From DAOUKH01 sp034421515 (lineage in GTDB: Bacteria; Chloroflexota; Dehalococcoidia; SHYB01), in assembly GCA_034421515.1 (NCBI GenBank), contig DAOUKH010000009.1, positions 10,106-74,105 on the forward strand: a DNA stretch of 64,000 nucleotides. Reading direction: 5' to 3'. How positions within the stretch are numbered: the first letter of the stretch is position 1; every line of letters starts with the position of its first letter. This document shows, piece by piece, positions 1-8,111 of this stretch. The notes under the pieces are model-generated. The model saw only the letters and a list, made by a program, of their open reading frames with translations. It was not told the origin of the DNA and did no database searches. The translations under genes were made by a program, and so were the position numbers.

Positions 1-66
1 TGGACGCCGCTGGTGACTGCCCCGGTCCGGGCCGTCCGCCCCTTCGAGTACGACTTCGAGTTCTAG
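1..66 (+). CDS. C-terminal end of an unidentified protein (partial)
   Basis: The window opens inside a reading frame that ends in TAG after 21 codons. The visible tail is hydrophobic and ends in acidic and aromatic residues (FEYDFEF). No family can be named from so little. It is read as coding because the frame is open from base 1 and the next gene on the same strand starts 145 bases later, behind its own promoter-like motif. The call rests only on the open frame and position. Confidence 0.45.
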   Translation, partial: WTPLVTAPVRAVRPFEYDFEF

Positions 67-134
67 CCTGGGGCAGTTCGATTCCCGCGCAGGTGCGCCC
101 CAAGGGCCAGGGGCCGTCGCCCGAAGAAGGGGAA

Positions 135-143
135 TGCTATACT
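135..143 (+). promoter_or_regulatory. Extended -10 promoter for the flavin monooxygenase gene
   Basis: TGC followed directly by TATACT is an extended -10 element. It lies about 70 bases before the ATG at 212. No convincing -35 is seen. The same TGCTATAMT pattern precedes several other genes in this window. Confidence 0.45.
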
Positions 144-211
144 TCCGCAGCCCTTTCCGGGGAGGCGAGCCTGAAGGCGGAGCGTGCTTACCCGAGGGTG
201 CTGACCAGACC

Positions 212-1345
212 ATGAAATTCCACGGATTCATCTATTGCACTGTCGGCGACCGCGCCCAGATCGAACAGGGCATGGCCGGCAAGCGGCCCGAGCTCTACCA
301 GAACATGCTCGCCGAGGTGGGCGAGTACGTCCGCTTCTGCGACGAGATCGGCTTCGAGGGCTTCGGCCACCCCGAGCACCATCTCCAGATCGAAGGGCTC
401 GAGGTCTCCAACGAGCCGGGCCTGCTCAGCCTCTTCATCGGCATGCAGACGAAGCGCCTGCGCGTCGATCTCTTCGGCTACGCGTTACCGGCGCACAACC
501 CGCTCCGCGTCGCCGAGCACGTCGCGACCCTCGACCACATGCTCAAGGGGCGGCTGAACGTGGCCTTCGTCCGAGGCTATCAGGAGCGGTGGCTCCAGAG
601 CCTGGCGGTGAAGCCGGGACTCACCGGTGCTGGGCCGTGGAACCGGAAGCAGCCGTCGGACATCATGAACCGCGAATTCTACGAAGAGAGCATCGCGGTG
701 ATTCGCAAGGCATGGGCCAACGACACCTTCTCGCATGAGGGCAAGTACTGGACCTTCCCGCCCAAGGACCTCGTCAATCCGCACGAGCAGCCGACGTACC
801 TGAAGTTCGGGCAGGGCGTCGACGACGACTACCGGATTCGCGAGATCGGGATCGCGCCGAAGCCCTACCAGCAGCCGCACCCGCCGCTCTACAGCGGCTT
901 CACCCAGAGCATGACGACGGCCCTCTACTGGGCGCGCGAGGGCGGCAAGCCCGTGATTCTCGGAGAGAACCTGGAGTTCTGCAAGACGCTCTGGGGCGCC
1001 TACCGCGAGGAGGCGGAGCGGCACGGACGCGAGGTCCCCTACGGCGAGGAGGCGGCCTGGGGCGGCTATCTGATCCTCGCCGACACTGATGAGGAGGCCC
1101 AGGAGTGGGCCAAGGACGCCTACTGGATGTGGGACAACTGGGGCTGGGGCTTCGGCATGCCCTACCCTGCCATGATCATCGGCGGACCGGAGACGGTGAA
1201 GCGCCGCATCCAGGAGGCCCGCGACGCGGTGCCCTTCAACGAATGCTTCTTCCTGCTTGGCCAAGGCGTCTTGGGTCGCGACAAGGTCATGAAGACCCTC
1301 GACCTCTTCGCGAACAAGGTGATGCCCGAGTTCGCGGACATGTAG
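212..1345 (+). CDS. LLM class flavin-dependent oxidoreductase (luciferase-like)
   Basis: 377-residue bacterial-luciferase-family monooxygenase, expected to use reduced flavin to oxygenate or oxidise an organic substrate in the cytoplasm. Family signs are the early FCDEIGFEGF segment followed by PEHH (near residue 58), the FGYALPAHNPLRVAEHVATLD stretch typical of the TIM-barrel strand 3-4 region, and GRLNVAFVRGYQ. The length fits the family. The frame is open upstream to 134, but the ATG at 212 begins exactly where homologues do (MKFHGF) and is preferred. The neighbours are acyl-CoA dehydrogenases on the opposite strand, which suggests a catabolic role. The substrate cannot be told. Confidence 0.85.
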   Translation: MKFHGFIYCTVGDRAQIEQGMAGKRPELYQNMLAEVGEYVRFCDEIGFEGFGHPEHHLQIEGLEVSNEPGLLSLFIGMQTKRLRVDLFGYALPAHNPLRVAEHVATLDHMLKGRLNVAFVRGYQERWLQSLAVKPGLTGAGPWNRKQPSDIMNREFYEESIAVIRKAWANDTFSHEGKYWTFPPKDLVNPHEQPTYLKFGQGVDDDYRIREIGIAPKPYQQPHPPLYSGFTQSMTTALYWAREGGKPVILGENLEFCKTLWGAYREEAERHGREVPYGEEAAWGGYLILADTDEEAQEWAKDAYWMWDNWGWGFGMPYPAMIIGGPETVKRRIQEARDAVPFNECFFLLGQGVLGRDKVMKTLDLFANKVMPEFADM

Positions 1346-1405
1346 CCGCGGGCGGCGCTGGCCCCCGGCCTGGCGGAAGGCGTGGGGGCGGCAACTGAGG
1401 CGCCG

Positions 1406-2536
1406 CTAAAGCCCGAGGGCGTCGGCCATCTCGTCTTTGAGGGACTGGCTGTCGCCGAGGTAGACCTCCAAGGCCTTGTGGCGGCGCCAGTAGAGTTGGA
1501 TGTCGGTCTCCTTGGCGACGCCGTAGCCGCCGTGCATCTGGACGGCCTCGTTGGCGGCGAGGCGGTAGAGAGCGCTCGCGCCGACCTTGGCCGCGGCGGT
1601 GTCGAGAGAGGCGTCTTCGCCCTCGCCGAGGCGCCAGGCAGCGCGGCGGGCGAGCAGGCGGATGCGGTCGAGGTCCATCTTGATCCGGGCGAGGCGGTGC
1701 TGGAGGGCCTGGTTGGCGCCGATGGGCCTGCCGAAGGTGTGACGCTGCTTGCAATGCTCGACGGTGCGTTCCAGGAGCGCCTCGGCGCCGCCAACCATCT
1801 CGCAGGCGAGCAAGGCCCGGCCGTAGTCGAGGACCCGGGCCAGCGGGGGCAATGCGCCGCGCCAATCGCCCAGGAGGGCCTCCTCCGGCAGGCGCACGCC
1901 GTCGAGGGTGAGGTCGGTGAGGCGCTCGCCGCTCACGATGCGGTAGGTCTCGAGGGTCAGGCCCTCCACGCCGGCGGGGACGATGAACAGGGAGACGCCG
2001 TCCTCGCCCGCAGTGTCTTCGGCCCGGACCGCGACGATGAAGAAGTCGGCGGCGGCCCCGTCTCGAACGAAGCGCTTGACGCCGTTCAGCACGATCGCGT
2101 CGTCATCCAGTGACGCGGTCGCGGCGATGTCCGTCAGGCCGCCCCCGGCGGCGGTCTCAGTCAGGGCGAGCGCGCCGATGAGGTCGCCTGCGCCGATGGC
2201 AGGCAGGTAGCCGAGGCGCTGCTCCTCGCGCCCGGCCTCGGCGATGAGCATCCCGCAGAGCACCACGGCAGAGAGGTGGGGCGTGGGCGCGAGCGCGCGG
2301 CCCATCTCCTCGTAAAGGAGGCCAAGGTGGAAGAGGTGGCCGTCCTGGCCGCCGTAGGTCTGGTGGAAGGGAAGGGAGAGCATGCCGAGCCCGGCCATCG
2401 CGGCGTAGAGCTCGCGCGAATAGTCGAGGTCGCCGTCTTCGACCTCGCGGACCAGGTCGGTGGGGCACTCGTTGATGAAGAAGTCGCGGAACGAGCCGCG
2501 CAGCATTTGGTCGTCTTCGCCGAGCACGATGTCCAT
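1406..2536 (-). CDS. Acyl-CoA dehydrogenase, small partner of a pair
   Basis: 376-residue FAD-dependent acyl-CoA dehydrogenase. It shows the N-terminal helical domain, the middle beta domain (ALTETAAGGG near residue 130), the FGRPIGANQALQHRLA segment that contacts FAD, and a C-terminal MHGGYGVAKETD motif. It ends without the GTSE-type tail carried by its partner. It begins 17 bases after the dehydrogenase gene at 2554-3753 and is surely co-transcribed with it. Two adjacent, dissimilar dehydrogenase genes recall the heteromeric enzymes of actinobacterial steroid side-chain degradation; that comparison is inference. The ATG at 2536 matches the usual start (MDIVLGEDDQ), although the frame is open much further upstream. 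Confidence 0.88.
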   Translation of the reverse strand: MDIVLGEDDQMLRGSFRDFFINECPTDLVREVEDGDLDYSRELYAAMAGLGMLSLPFHQTYGGQDGHLFHLGLLYEEMGRALAPTPHLSAVVLCGMLIAEAGREEQRLGYLPAIGAGDLIGALALTETAAGGGLTDIAATASLDDDAIVLNGVKRFVRDGAAADFFIVAVRAEDTAGEDGVSLFIVPAGVEGLTLETYRIVSGERLTDLTLDGVRLPEEALLGDWRGALPPLARVLDYGRALLACEMVGGAEALLERTVEHCKQRHTFGRPIGANQALQHRLARIKMDLDRIRLLARRAAWRLGEGEDASLDTAAAKVGASALYRLAANEAVQMHGGYGVAKETDIQLYWRRHKALEVYLGDSQSLKDEMADALGL

Positions 2537-2553
2537 GGTCAGGCCTCGGAGGG

Positions 2554-3753
2554 TCAGCCTCGGGGGAGGCCGAGGCCGCGGCGGTCGGTGGCGATCCGGT
2601 TGAGCATGACCTCGGCCGAGCCGCCCGCCGTGGTGCCCTGCCGGCTCCCCATCGCGAACCAGAGGACGGTGTCGGCGAAGGGGAGGTCGCGGCCGGCCTC
2701 CCTGAAGTTCAGCAGACCCAGGTGGCCGAGCAGCTTCATGCCGGCCTCGCTCATGCGCTGGTAGAGCTCGGCCGCGGCGATCTTCGCCCCGCCCAAGGCC
2801 ACCCCGTCCATCCCGATGCCGCGGTTGGCGTGAGCCGCGGCCTCGTAGGACATGCACCGTACGCTCTCCAGTTCGACGTAGAGGTCGGCGAGCAGATGCC
2901 GCATCCATTGCGCCCCGCCATCGGTTGCCTTGAGCGACCGGACGTAGGCGGCGAGGTCGTCGTGCATCCGTGCGGCGCGGCCGGTGTTGGCTGTGAGGAG
3001 AGTCGCGCGCTCGTCGTTCAGCACGCGCGTCATCTGATACCAGCCGTTGTTGACTCGCCCGCCGAGAACGGCGTCGGCGGGCACGCGTACGTCGTCGTAG
3101 TAAGTGGCGGCGACGGAGGCGACGTAGGGCTCGCCGCGCATGATGTGGACCGGCGCCATGGAGATGCCGGGGGTGGTCAGGGGGACGAGGAAGATGGAGA
3201 GGCCACGGTGGCGCTCGGCTTCGGGGTCGGTGCGAGCCACGCAGATGTGCAGGTTGTTGTCGTGGAACTCCGGCATCCCGTGGCCGCCCCAGAGCTTCTG
3301 GCCGTTGAGCACCCATTCGTCGCCGTCGCGCCGGGCGCGCATCTCGATGTTTGCCGCGTCGGAGCCCGCGTTGGGCTCGGAAATGCCGATGGTGACCAGC
3401 CATTTGCCCGAGGCGAATCGCGGCAGGTACGTGGCCTTCTGCGCCTCGTCGCCGGCGGCGCGCACCACGTCGCAGGCATGATGGGAGCCGCACTGGATGA
3501 GGGCGTAGGCCAGCTCCTCGGTGAGGATGGCGTGTTGCATGGGGCCGAGCGCGGCGCCGCCCTCGGCCTCGGTCCAGTGAGGGAAGAGCCAACGCTTGGA
3601 GCGAAGCAATTCCCAGATTTCCCGCGAGAAGTAGCCGCCCCCAGGGTGACGGTAGGCCCGCCGCAGGACTTCAGGGGTGAAATGCTCGGCGCAGAAGGCG
3701 CGGACCTCGCGGCGCAGGGCCTCCTCTTCAGGAGTGAACGCGAAGTCGATCAT
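2554..3753 (-). CDS. Acyl-CoA dehydrogenase, large partner of a pair
   Basis: 399-residue acyl-CoA dehydrogenase that alpha,beta-desaturates a CoA thioester. It shows ISEPNAGSDAANIEMRARR in the middle domain (around residue 140), NGQKLWGGHG shortly after, and the C-terminal TTAGGSAEVMLNRIA...RGLGLPR ending. This is the variant of the GTSE loop typical of the FadE group. It is the first gene of the pair that continues at 2536. The amidohydrolase gene at 3772-4851 lies 18 bases upstream on the same strand, so all three probably form one operon for breakdown of an organic acid. The substrate chain is unknown. Confidence 0.9.
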   Translation of the reverse strand: MIDFAFTPEEEALRREVRAFCAEHFTPEVLRRAYRHPGGGYFSREIWELLRSKRWLFPHWTEAEGGAALGPMQHAILTEELAYALIQCGSHHACDVVRAAGDEAQKATYLPRFASGKWLVTIGISEPNAGSDAANIEMRARRDGDEWVLNGQKLWGGHGMPEFHDNNLHICVARTDPEAERHRGLSIFLVPLTTPGISMAPVHIMRGEPYVASVAATYYDDVRVPADAVLGGRVNNGWYQMTRVLNDERATLLTANTGRAARMHDDLAAYVRSLKATDGGAQWMRHLLADLYVELESVRCMSYEAAAHANRGIGMDGVALGGAKIAAAELYQRMSEAGMKLLGHLGLLNFREAGRDLPFADTVLWFAMGSRQGTTAGGSAEVMLNRIATDRRGLGLPRG

Positions 3754-3771
3754 CGCCGCGCCGCCGGCCGC

Positions 3772-4851
3772 CTAGAGCCCCATGCGGTAGAGCTCGTTGC
3801 AGTTGGCGAAGATGATCTTGTCCCGCACGGCGGGGTCGACTCCCTCGAACTGCTCCTCCATCAGCTGTAGCGACTCGGGCCAGGTGCTGTCGTCGTGGGG
3901 GTAGTCGGTGGACCACATCAGCATATCGGGGGACATGGCGTCGAGGTTGGCCAAGCCGAAGCGGTCGGTCATGAAGGTGAAGCGCACGTTGCGGTGGAAG
4001 ATGTCGCGTGGGGTGAGGCCGGAGGGGAACTCGCCGCCGTGCCGCCCCGTCTTCCGGCCGTAGCCGTACTCCATGCGCTGGATGAGGTAGGGGACCCAGC
4101 CGATGTCGTTCTCGACGGAGATGACCTTGAGCCCGGGGAAGCGCTCGAAGACGTGGGAGAAGGTCATGGTGACGAGGGTGTCGGGGATCATATGCACAAA
4201 GTTGGTGTAGCTGATGAGGAAGAAGTTGGAGATGGAACGCTCGGGGCCGGTGAAGGCGTGGAGGCTGATGGGGATTTCCAGGTCTTGTGCCTTGGCCCAC
4301 AGGGGGTCGTAGTGGTCGCTCTCGAAGGAGAGCCGGTCGGGCGGGGTTCCCCAGATGGCGGCGGCGCGGTAGCCCATCTGGGCGGCGCGGCGCAGCTCCT
4401 TGACGGCGATGTCGATGTCGTAGGTCGATAGGAGAGCGACGCCGTAGAGGCGCCGGGGGTCGGTGGCGCAGAAGTCGGCGAGCCAGTCGTTGTAGGCGCG
4501 GAAGCATGCTGCCTGGAGCTCGGCGTCGGGGATGCTGTAGACACGTGACCCCATGCTGGGGTAGAGGACCTCGGCCTCCACGCCGTCAACGTCCATGTCC
4601 GCGATACGGGCGACGGGGTCGTAGCCGCCGCGGCGACCTTCTTCGGCCTGGTCTTTCTGGATGGCGTAGGGGGTGCCCAGGGCGCGGATCGCCCCCTTCG
4701 AGCGGCCCTCGCAGACGAAGACGTGGCCGTTGCCATCGGGGCTGGGCTCGACGCGCGGGGCGCGCTCCCGGAATTCGGGGTCGATGCGCTCGGCCCACAT
4801 CTCCCAAGGCTCCAGGATGTGCGAATCGGCTGAGATGGCCCGTACCGTCAT
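3772..4851 (-). CDS. Amidohydrolase family 2 protein
   Basis: 359-residue Amidohydro_2 metal-dependent hydrolase or decarboxylase. The N-terminal metal motif is the D-x-H form (ISADSHILEPWEMW, residues 4-17). The barrel continues with VEAEVLYPSMG, the SLHAFTGPE segment with a conserved His, HVFERFPGLKVISVENDIGWVPY, and the closing MWSTDYPHDDSTWP, whose Asp is the usual catalytic residue. Related enzymes include ACMSD and vanillate-type decarboxylases; which reaction this one runs is unknown. The ATG at 4851 starts MTVRAISADSH and leaves no long unmatched extension. It is the first gene of the minus-strand run 4851-1406 and diverges from a second amidohydrolase at 4999. Confidence 0.88.
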   Translation of the reverse strand: MTVRAISADSHILEPWEMWAERIDPEFRERAPRVEPSPDGNGHVFVCEGRSKGAIRALGTPYAIQKDQAEEGRRGGYDPVARIADMDVDGVEAEVLYPSMGSRVYSIPDAELQAACFRAYNDWLADFCATDPRRLYGVALLSTYDIDIAVKELRRAAQMGYRAAAIWGTPPDRLSFESDHYDPLWAKAQDLEIPISLHAFTGPERSISNFFLISYTNFVHMIPDTLVTMTFSHVFERFPGLKVISVENDIGWVPYLIQRMEYGYGRKTGRHGGEFPSGLTPRDIFHRNVRFTFMTDRFGLANLDAMSPDMLMWSTDYPHDDSTWPESLQLMEEQFEGVDPAVRDKIIFANCNELYRMGL

Positions 4852-4935
4852 GCCCCGCTCCCGTTGGCCGCGCCGCGCGGCCGCTTGGACGGGCGTATGG
4901 TGGCACAACGCCGGGGCGGTTTCAAACGGCGCCGG

Positions 4936-4944
4936 TGCTATACT
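4936..4944 (+). promoter_or_regulatory. Extended -10 promoter of the amidohydrolase gene at 4999
   Basis: TGC plus TATACT, 55 bases before the start codon in the 147-base divergent gap between two amidohydrolase genes. No clear -35 is seen. Confidence 0.45.
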
Positions 4945-4998
4945 CGCCGCCCCCGGCGGCGGCCCTTCGTCACCGAGCACCGGAAGCGGGACACCGAC

Positions 4999-6135
4999 AT
5001 GAGCGGCCTGTTGATTTCGTCCGACTCCCACGTCGTCGAGCCCGGCGATCTCTGGACCGAGCGCATGCCGGCGGGAGGCGCCGTCCCCCGCGAGCTCATC
5101 CCCCGTCTTGTCGAAGGGCCGGAGTCGGACGAGGTCTACGTGGGGGACATTGCCATCGGGGCGACCTTCCGCGGGGGCTCGGCGGCCGGGAAGCGATTCG
5201 AGAGCCTGGAGGGGATGCGCCTGCACGGGCGCGCCGGCGACGTCCGGCCGGGGGCATACGATCCTCACGCACGAGTCGGCGATATGGACGCGGACGGGAT
5301 CGAGGCCGAGGTCGTCTATCCGACGATCGCCCTTCACATGTACCACAAGATCCAGGACACGCTGCTGCTCGGTGCGATTCTCAGCTCCTATAACGACTGG
5401 ATTGCCGACTTTTGCGCGGCCTATCCCCACAGGCTCCGGGGCATGGCCATGATCGTGCTCGACGACGAGGTTGCGGCGGCCGCCGCCGAGTTGCGGCGCT
5501 GCGCGAAGCTGGGTCTAGCCGGCGCGGTCGTACCCGTCTACCCAACGCCCGGCGAGTTCTACGACGGCCCCAAGTATGACCCGTTCTGGGAAGAGGCGGA
5601 AGCGCTGGGGATGCCGCTGAGTCTGCACCGCGCCACGAACCGCCCGGGCACCTTCACTGCGCCCAAGGTGACGTACGACCGCGCCGTGCTCACCGCTCCC
5701 GACCGTGTGAACGCCGAGAACTGGGTGCGTCAGACCCTGTGCCACCTTATTTTCTCCGGGGTACTGGAACGCTTCCCGGGCCTGCGCTTCGTGCAGCTCG
5801 AGCACGAGCTGGGGTGGGTCCCATTCTTCATGGACCGCATCGACTACGTCTACCGCGAGCGGCCCATGATGATCACGCACCGCTTCGCCGACGGGTCGGT
5901 CCCGACGGACTATCTGCGGCGAAACGTGTATCACAGCTTCCAGGAGGACGCGCTCGGGATGCGCGACCGGGGGGTCATCGGCGTGGACAACCTCCTGTGG
6001 GGCTCGGACTACCCCCATCTGGAGTCGACGTTCCCGCGGTCGCGGCAGATTCTCGACCGGGTGATGGCCGACGTCGCCGAGGACGAGCGGGACCGGATGA
6101 CGCGGAGCAACACGGCACGACTGTACGGCTTCTAG
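4999..6135 (+). CDS. Amidohydrolase family 2 protein
   Basis: 378-residue Amidohydro_2 protein, paralogous to its divergent neighbour at 3772-4851. The D-x-H metal motif is in LISSDSHVVEPGDLW (residues 4-18). Then come VEAEVVYPTIALHMY, the barrel His in LSLHRATNRPG, GVLERFPGLRFVQLEHELGWVPF, and the catalytic-Asp motif WGSDYPHLESTFP. It is cytoplasmic, with no signal peptide. The ATG at 4999 was chosen because the longer upstream frame is Arg-rich and overlaps the promoter motif at 4936. Substrate unknown; a decarboxylase or C-C hydrolase is the best guess from the family. Confidence 0.87.
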   Translation: MSGLLISSDSHVVEPGDLWTERMPAGGAVPRELIPRLVEGPESDEVYVGDIAIGATFRGGSAAGKRFESLEGMRLHGRAGDVRPGAYDPHARVGDMDADGIEAEVVYPTIALHMYHKIQDTLLLGAILSSYNDWIADFCAAYPHRLRGMAMIVLDDEVAAAAAELRRCAKLGLAGAVVPVYPTPGEFYDGPKYDPFWEEAEALGMPLSLHRATNRPGTFTAPKVTYDRAVLTAPDRVNAENWVRQTLCHLIFSGVLERFPGLRFVQLEHELGWVPFFMDRIDYVYRERPMMITHRFADGSVPTDYLRRNVYHSFQEDALGMRDRGVIGVDNLLWGSDYPHLESTFPRSRQILDRVMADVAEDERDRMTRSNTARLYGF

Positions 6136-6211
6136 GGGCTCCTTGCCGGCCTCCGCCTGAAGGGGAGCGACAGCGGAGCCTTGTCAAATGCCCGTGACGG
6201 GAGTACCCTAT

Positions 6212-6242
6212 GCGAAGTTTGAGAAAAATTTCGCAAACTTGC
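6212..6242. promoter_or_regulatory. AT-rich inverted repeat before the yceD-fab operon promoter
   Basis: The arms AAGTTTG and CAAACTT, flanked by GC, are separated by 12 bases. They sit in an unusually A/T-rich stretch just upstream of the -35 box at 6255. The position suits an operator for a transcription factor. The half-sites resemble FabT-type boxes of Gram-positive fatty-acid regulation, but the spacing differs, so no regulator is named. Confidence 0.4.
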
Positions 6243-6254
6243 CTGCCGCCACGC

Positions 6255-6284
6255 TTGACGTTCATAGATCCCGATCCCTATAAT
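6255..6284 (+). promoter_or_regulatory. Sigma-70 promoter of the yceD-rpmF-fab-nusB-acpP operon
   Basis: TTGACG (6255-6260), an 18-base spacer, then a perfect TATAAT (6279-6284). The start codon at 6319 lies 34 bases downstream. This is one of the two best promoter matches in the window. Confidence 0.7.
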
Positions 6285-6318
6285 CCCCCGAACGCGGCCC
6301 GAGCTGGTGGGATCGGCC

Positions 6319-6828
6319 ATGCAATGGAACGTCGCCCAGCTTCTGCAATCTGCGGTCGGCTCGGAGCGCGAGTACGCGATAGATGAGGCGGAGGACCGAT
6401 ACGAGGAGCTAGCCGGCAATGTCAAAGGGGCCGTGCGGCTGATGCGGACGGACCGGGGGATCCTGGTCAGAGCGGAACTCGACACCCGCGTCCGCGCCGA
6501 ATGCAGCCGGTGCCTGAGCCCATTCACGGAGCCGGTAAGTTTTGCGATCGACGAGGTCTTTTACCCAAGCATCGATATCGTCCACGGCGGCAAGCTCGAC
6601 CCCACGGGAGAGGACGGCGCCTTCAAGATCGACGCGCGCCATACCCTTGACCTCGGGGAACCCGCCCGCCAATACGCCCTGCTGAGCCTTCCCATGAAAC
6701 CCCTCTGCGCCCAAGCGTGCTCCGGCCTATGCTCCACATGCGGCGTCAATCTCAACGTCGAGACCTGTGGCTGCCCCCAAGGCGCCGCCGACCCGCGATG
6801 GGCATCGCTTGAGGCTCTGCTCCCTTAA
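6319..6828 (+). CDS. yceD: YceD / DUF177 family protein
   Basis: 169-residue DUF177 (YceD) protein, a family tied to 23S rRNA accumulation and almost always encoded just before rpmF, as here. Visible signs are the Cys pair in ECSRCLSPF (about residues 61-69) and the C-terminal metal-binding cluster PLCAQACSGLCSTCGVNLN, which has four well-spaced cysteines, followed by another Cys pair. A GTG at 6307 would add four residues; the ATG at 6319 gives MQWNVAQLL, closer to homologues. It lies 40 bases before rpmF. Its role in ribosome biogenesis comes from family knowledge. Confidence 0.85.
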   Translation: MQWNVAQLLQSAVGSEREYAIDEAEDRYEELAGNVKGAVRLMRTDRGILVRAELDTRVRAECSRCLSPFTEPVSFAIDEVFYPSIDIVHGGKLDPTGEDGAFKIDARHTLDLGEPARQYALLSLPMKPLCAQACSGLCSTCGVNLNVETCGCPQGAADPRWASLEALLP

Positions 6829-6868
6829 ACGAGCACACTCCTAAACGAGCACACTTCATAAGAGATCG

Positions 6869-7054
6869 ATGGCACCACTACCAAAACGTAAACGCTCCAA
6901 GTCCCGGCAAGGGACTCATCGAGCGCACCGGGGGCTCCGGCTGCACAGCCTGAGCAAGTGCGCGCAATGCGGCGAGCCGAAGCTTCCACACCGTGCTTGC
7001 CGTTCCTGCGGGACCTACGACGGACGCCAGGTCCTGCCGGAGACGACCGAGTAG
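6869..7054 (+). CDS. rpmF: 50S ribosomal protein L32
   Basis: 61-residue basic ribosomal protein of the large subunit. The start MAPLPKRKRSKSRQGTHRAH is the classic L32 N-terminus (Pro- and Lys-rich, then SKSR). It is followed by a zinc-ribbon pair CAQCGEPKLPHRACRSCG, so this is the four-Cys zinc-binding form rather than the Cys-free paralogue. It lies between yceD and fabD, the conserved order that couples ribosome and fatty-acid synthesis. In many bacteria plsX and fabH follow rpmF; both are absent here. Confidence 0.96.
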   Translation: MAPLPKRKRSKSRQGTHRAHRGLRLHSLSKCAQCGEPKLPHRACRSCGTYDGRQVLPETTE

Positions 7055-7068
7055 ACGTCCTCGGTCGC

Positions 7069-7084
7069 GCCCTTTTCGAAGGGC
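7069..7084 (+). other. UUCG-tetraloop hairpin between rpmF and fabD
   Basis: GCCCTT, loop TTCG, AAGGGC forms a perfect six-pair stem closed by a UUCG tetraloop in the 53-base gap. There is no T-run after it, so it is more likely an RNA processing or stability element than a terminator. Confidence 0.35.
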
Positions 7085-7107
7085 TCCGAACCTCCAGGGG
7101 GTGAATC

Positions 7108-8073
7108 GTGAGCAGCGCACAGCAAGAAGCCGGAAACGGCGGCGAGGACGTTGCGTTTATTTTCCCGGGCCAAGGCTCGCAATATGTGGGCATGGGCGCG
7201 GACCTCTATGAAGAATCACCGGCGGCGCGGTCCGTGTTCGACACGGCCGACGCGATCCTCGGATTCTCGCTATCGAAGCTCTGCTTTGGTGGGAACGAGG
7301 ACGATCTGCGCCAGACGCACAACGCCCAGCCCGCGATCCTGACCACGAGCATCGCGGCGATGGAGGCGGTGGCTGAGGCCCGCAGCGGTATGCCCATCGC
7401 CGAGCCGCGTTACGTGGCCGGCCACAGCCTGGGTGAATACACCGCCCTAGTAGCGGCCGGCTCCCTCGGGTTCGACGACGCCTTGCGCCTCGTGCGCGAA
7501 CGCGGCCGCCTCATGCAGGAGGCCGGGCAGGTCCGCGAGGGCGGCATGGCCGCGATTCTTGGCCTCGACGAGTCGCTCGTCGAGCAGCTCTGCCAGCAGA
7601 CCGGCGCCGAGATCGGCAACGTGAACAGCGAGGGGCAGATCGTCATCAGCGGCGCCAAGAGCGCGTTGGTGCAAGCCCTCGACTTGGCCCGGGCCATGGG
7701 TGCCCGGAAGGCGGTGCCGCTCGTAGTGAGCGGCGCCTTCCACTCCAGCCTCATGCGGCCCGTCGTCCCCGGTATGATGACCGCGCTCAACGACGCTCGC
7801 ATCGCGAGCGCCCGCGTCCCCGTCGTCTGCAACACCACCGCCGAGCCCATCGACGAACAGCGGGCCATTCACGGCGAGCTCGTCGAGCAGATCTGCCGCC
7901 CCGTTCAGTGGTCCCGCTCAGTGGACTTCATGGCGGGCAACGGCGTGCGCCGCTTCGTTGAGATGGGTCCCGGCAAGGTGCTCACCGGCCTCGTCAGGCG
8001 GATCGCCAAGAGCGCCGAGGCCATCAGCGTCAACGACATCTCGACGGTGCGCAGCTACGCTCTGGCGTCCTAG
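7108..8073 (+). CDS. fabD: Malonyl-CoA:ACP transacylase
   Basis: 321-residue FabD, which moves malonyl groups from CoA to ACP for fatty-acid elongation. Motifs are FIFPGQGSQYVGMG (residues 18-31), the nucleophile Ser in GHSLGEYTAL (about residue 104), a conserved GAFHSSLM containing the catalytic His, and an ending PGKVLTGLVRRI. The length is normal. It starts at GTG 7108 behind a G-rich ribosome-binding region; homologues also begin a few residues before DVAFIFPGQG. It forms a run with fabG, nusB and acpP downstream. fabH, plsX and fabF are not nearby. Confidence 0.95.
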   Translation: MSSAQQEAGNGGEDVAFIFPGQGSQYVGMGADLYEESPAARSVFDTADAILGFSLSKLCFGGNEDDLRQTHNAQPAILTTSIAAMEAVAEARSGMPIAEPRYVAGHSLGEYTALVAAGSLGFDDALRLVRERGRLMQEAGQVREGGMAAILGLDESLVEQLCQQTGAEIGNVNSEGQIVISGAKSALVQALDLARAMGARKAVPLVVSGAFHSSLMRPVVPGMMTALNDARIASARVPVVCNTTAEPIDEQRAIHGELVEQICRPVQWSRSVDFMAGNGVRRFVEMGPGKVLTGLVRRIAKSAEAISVNDISTVRSYALAS

Positions 8074-8111
8074 CACCGCCCGACACGCTCCGGCGTAGAG
8101 GCGCTTCCTCC

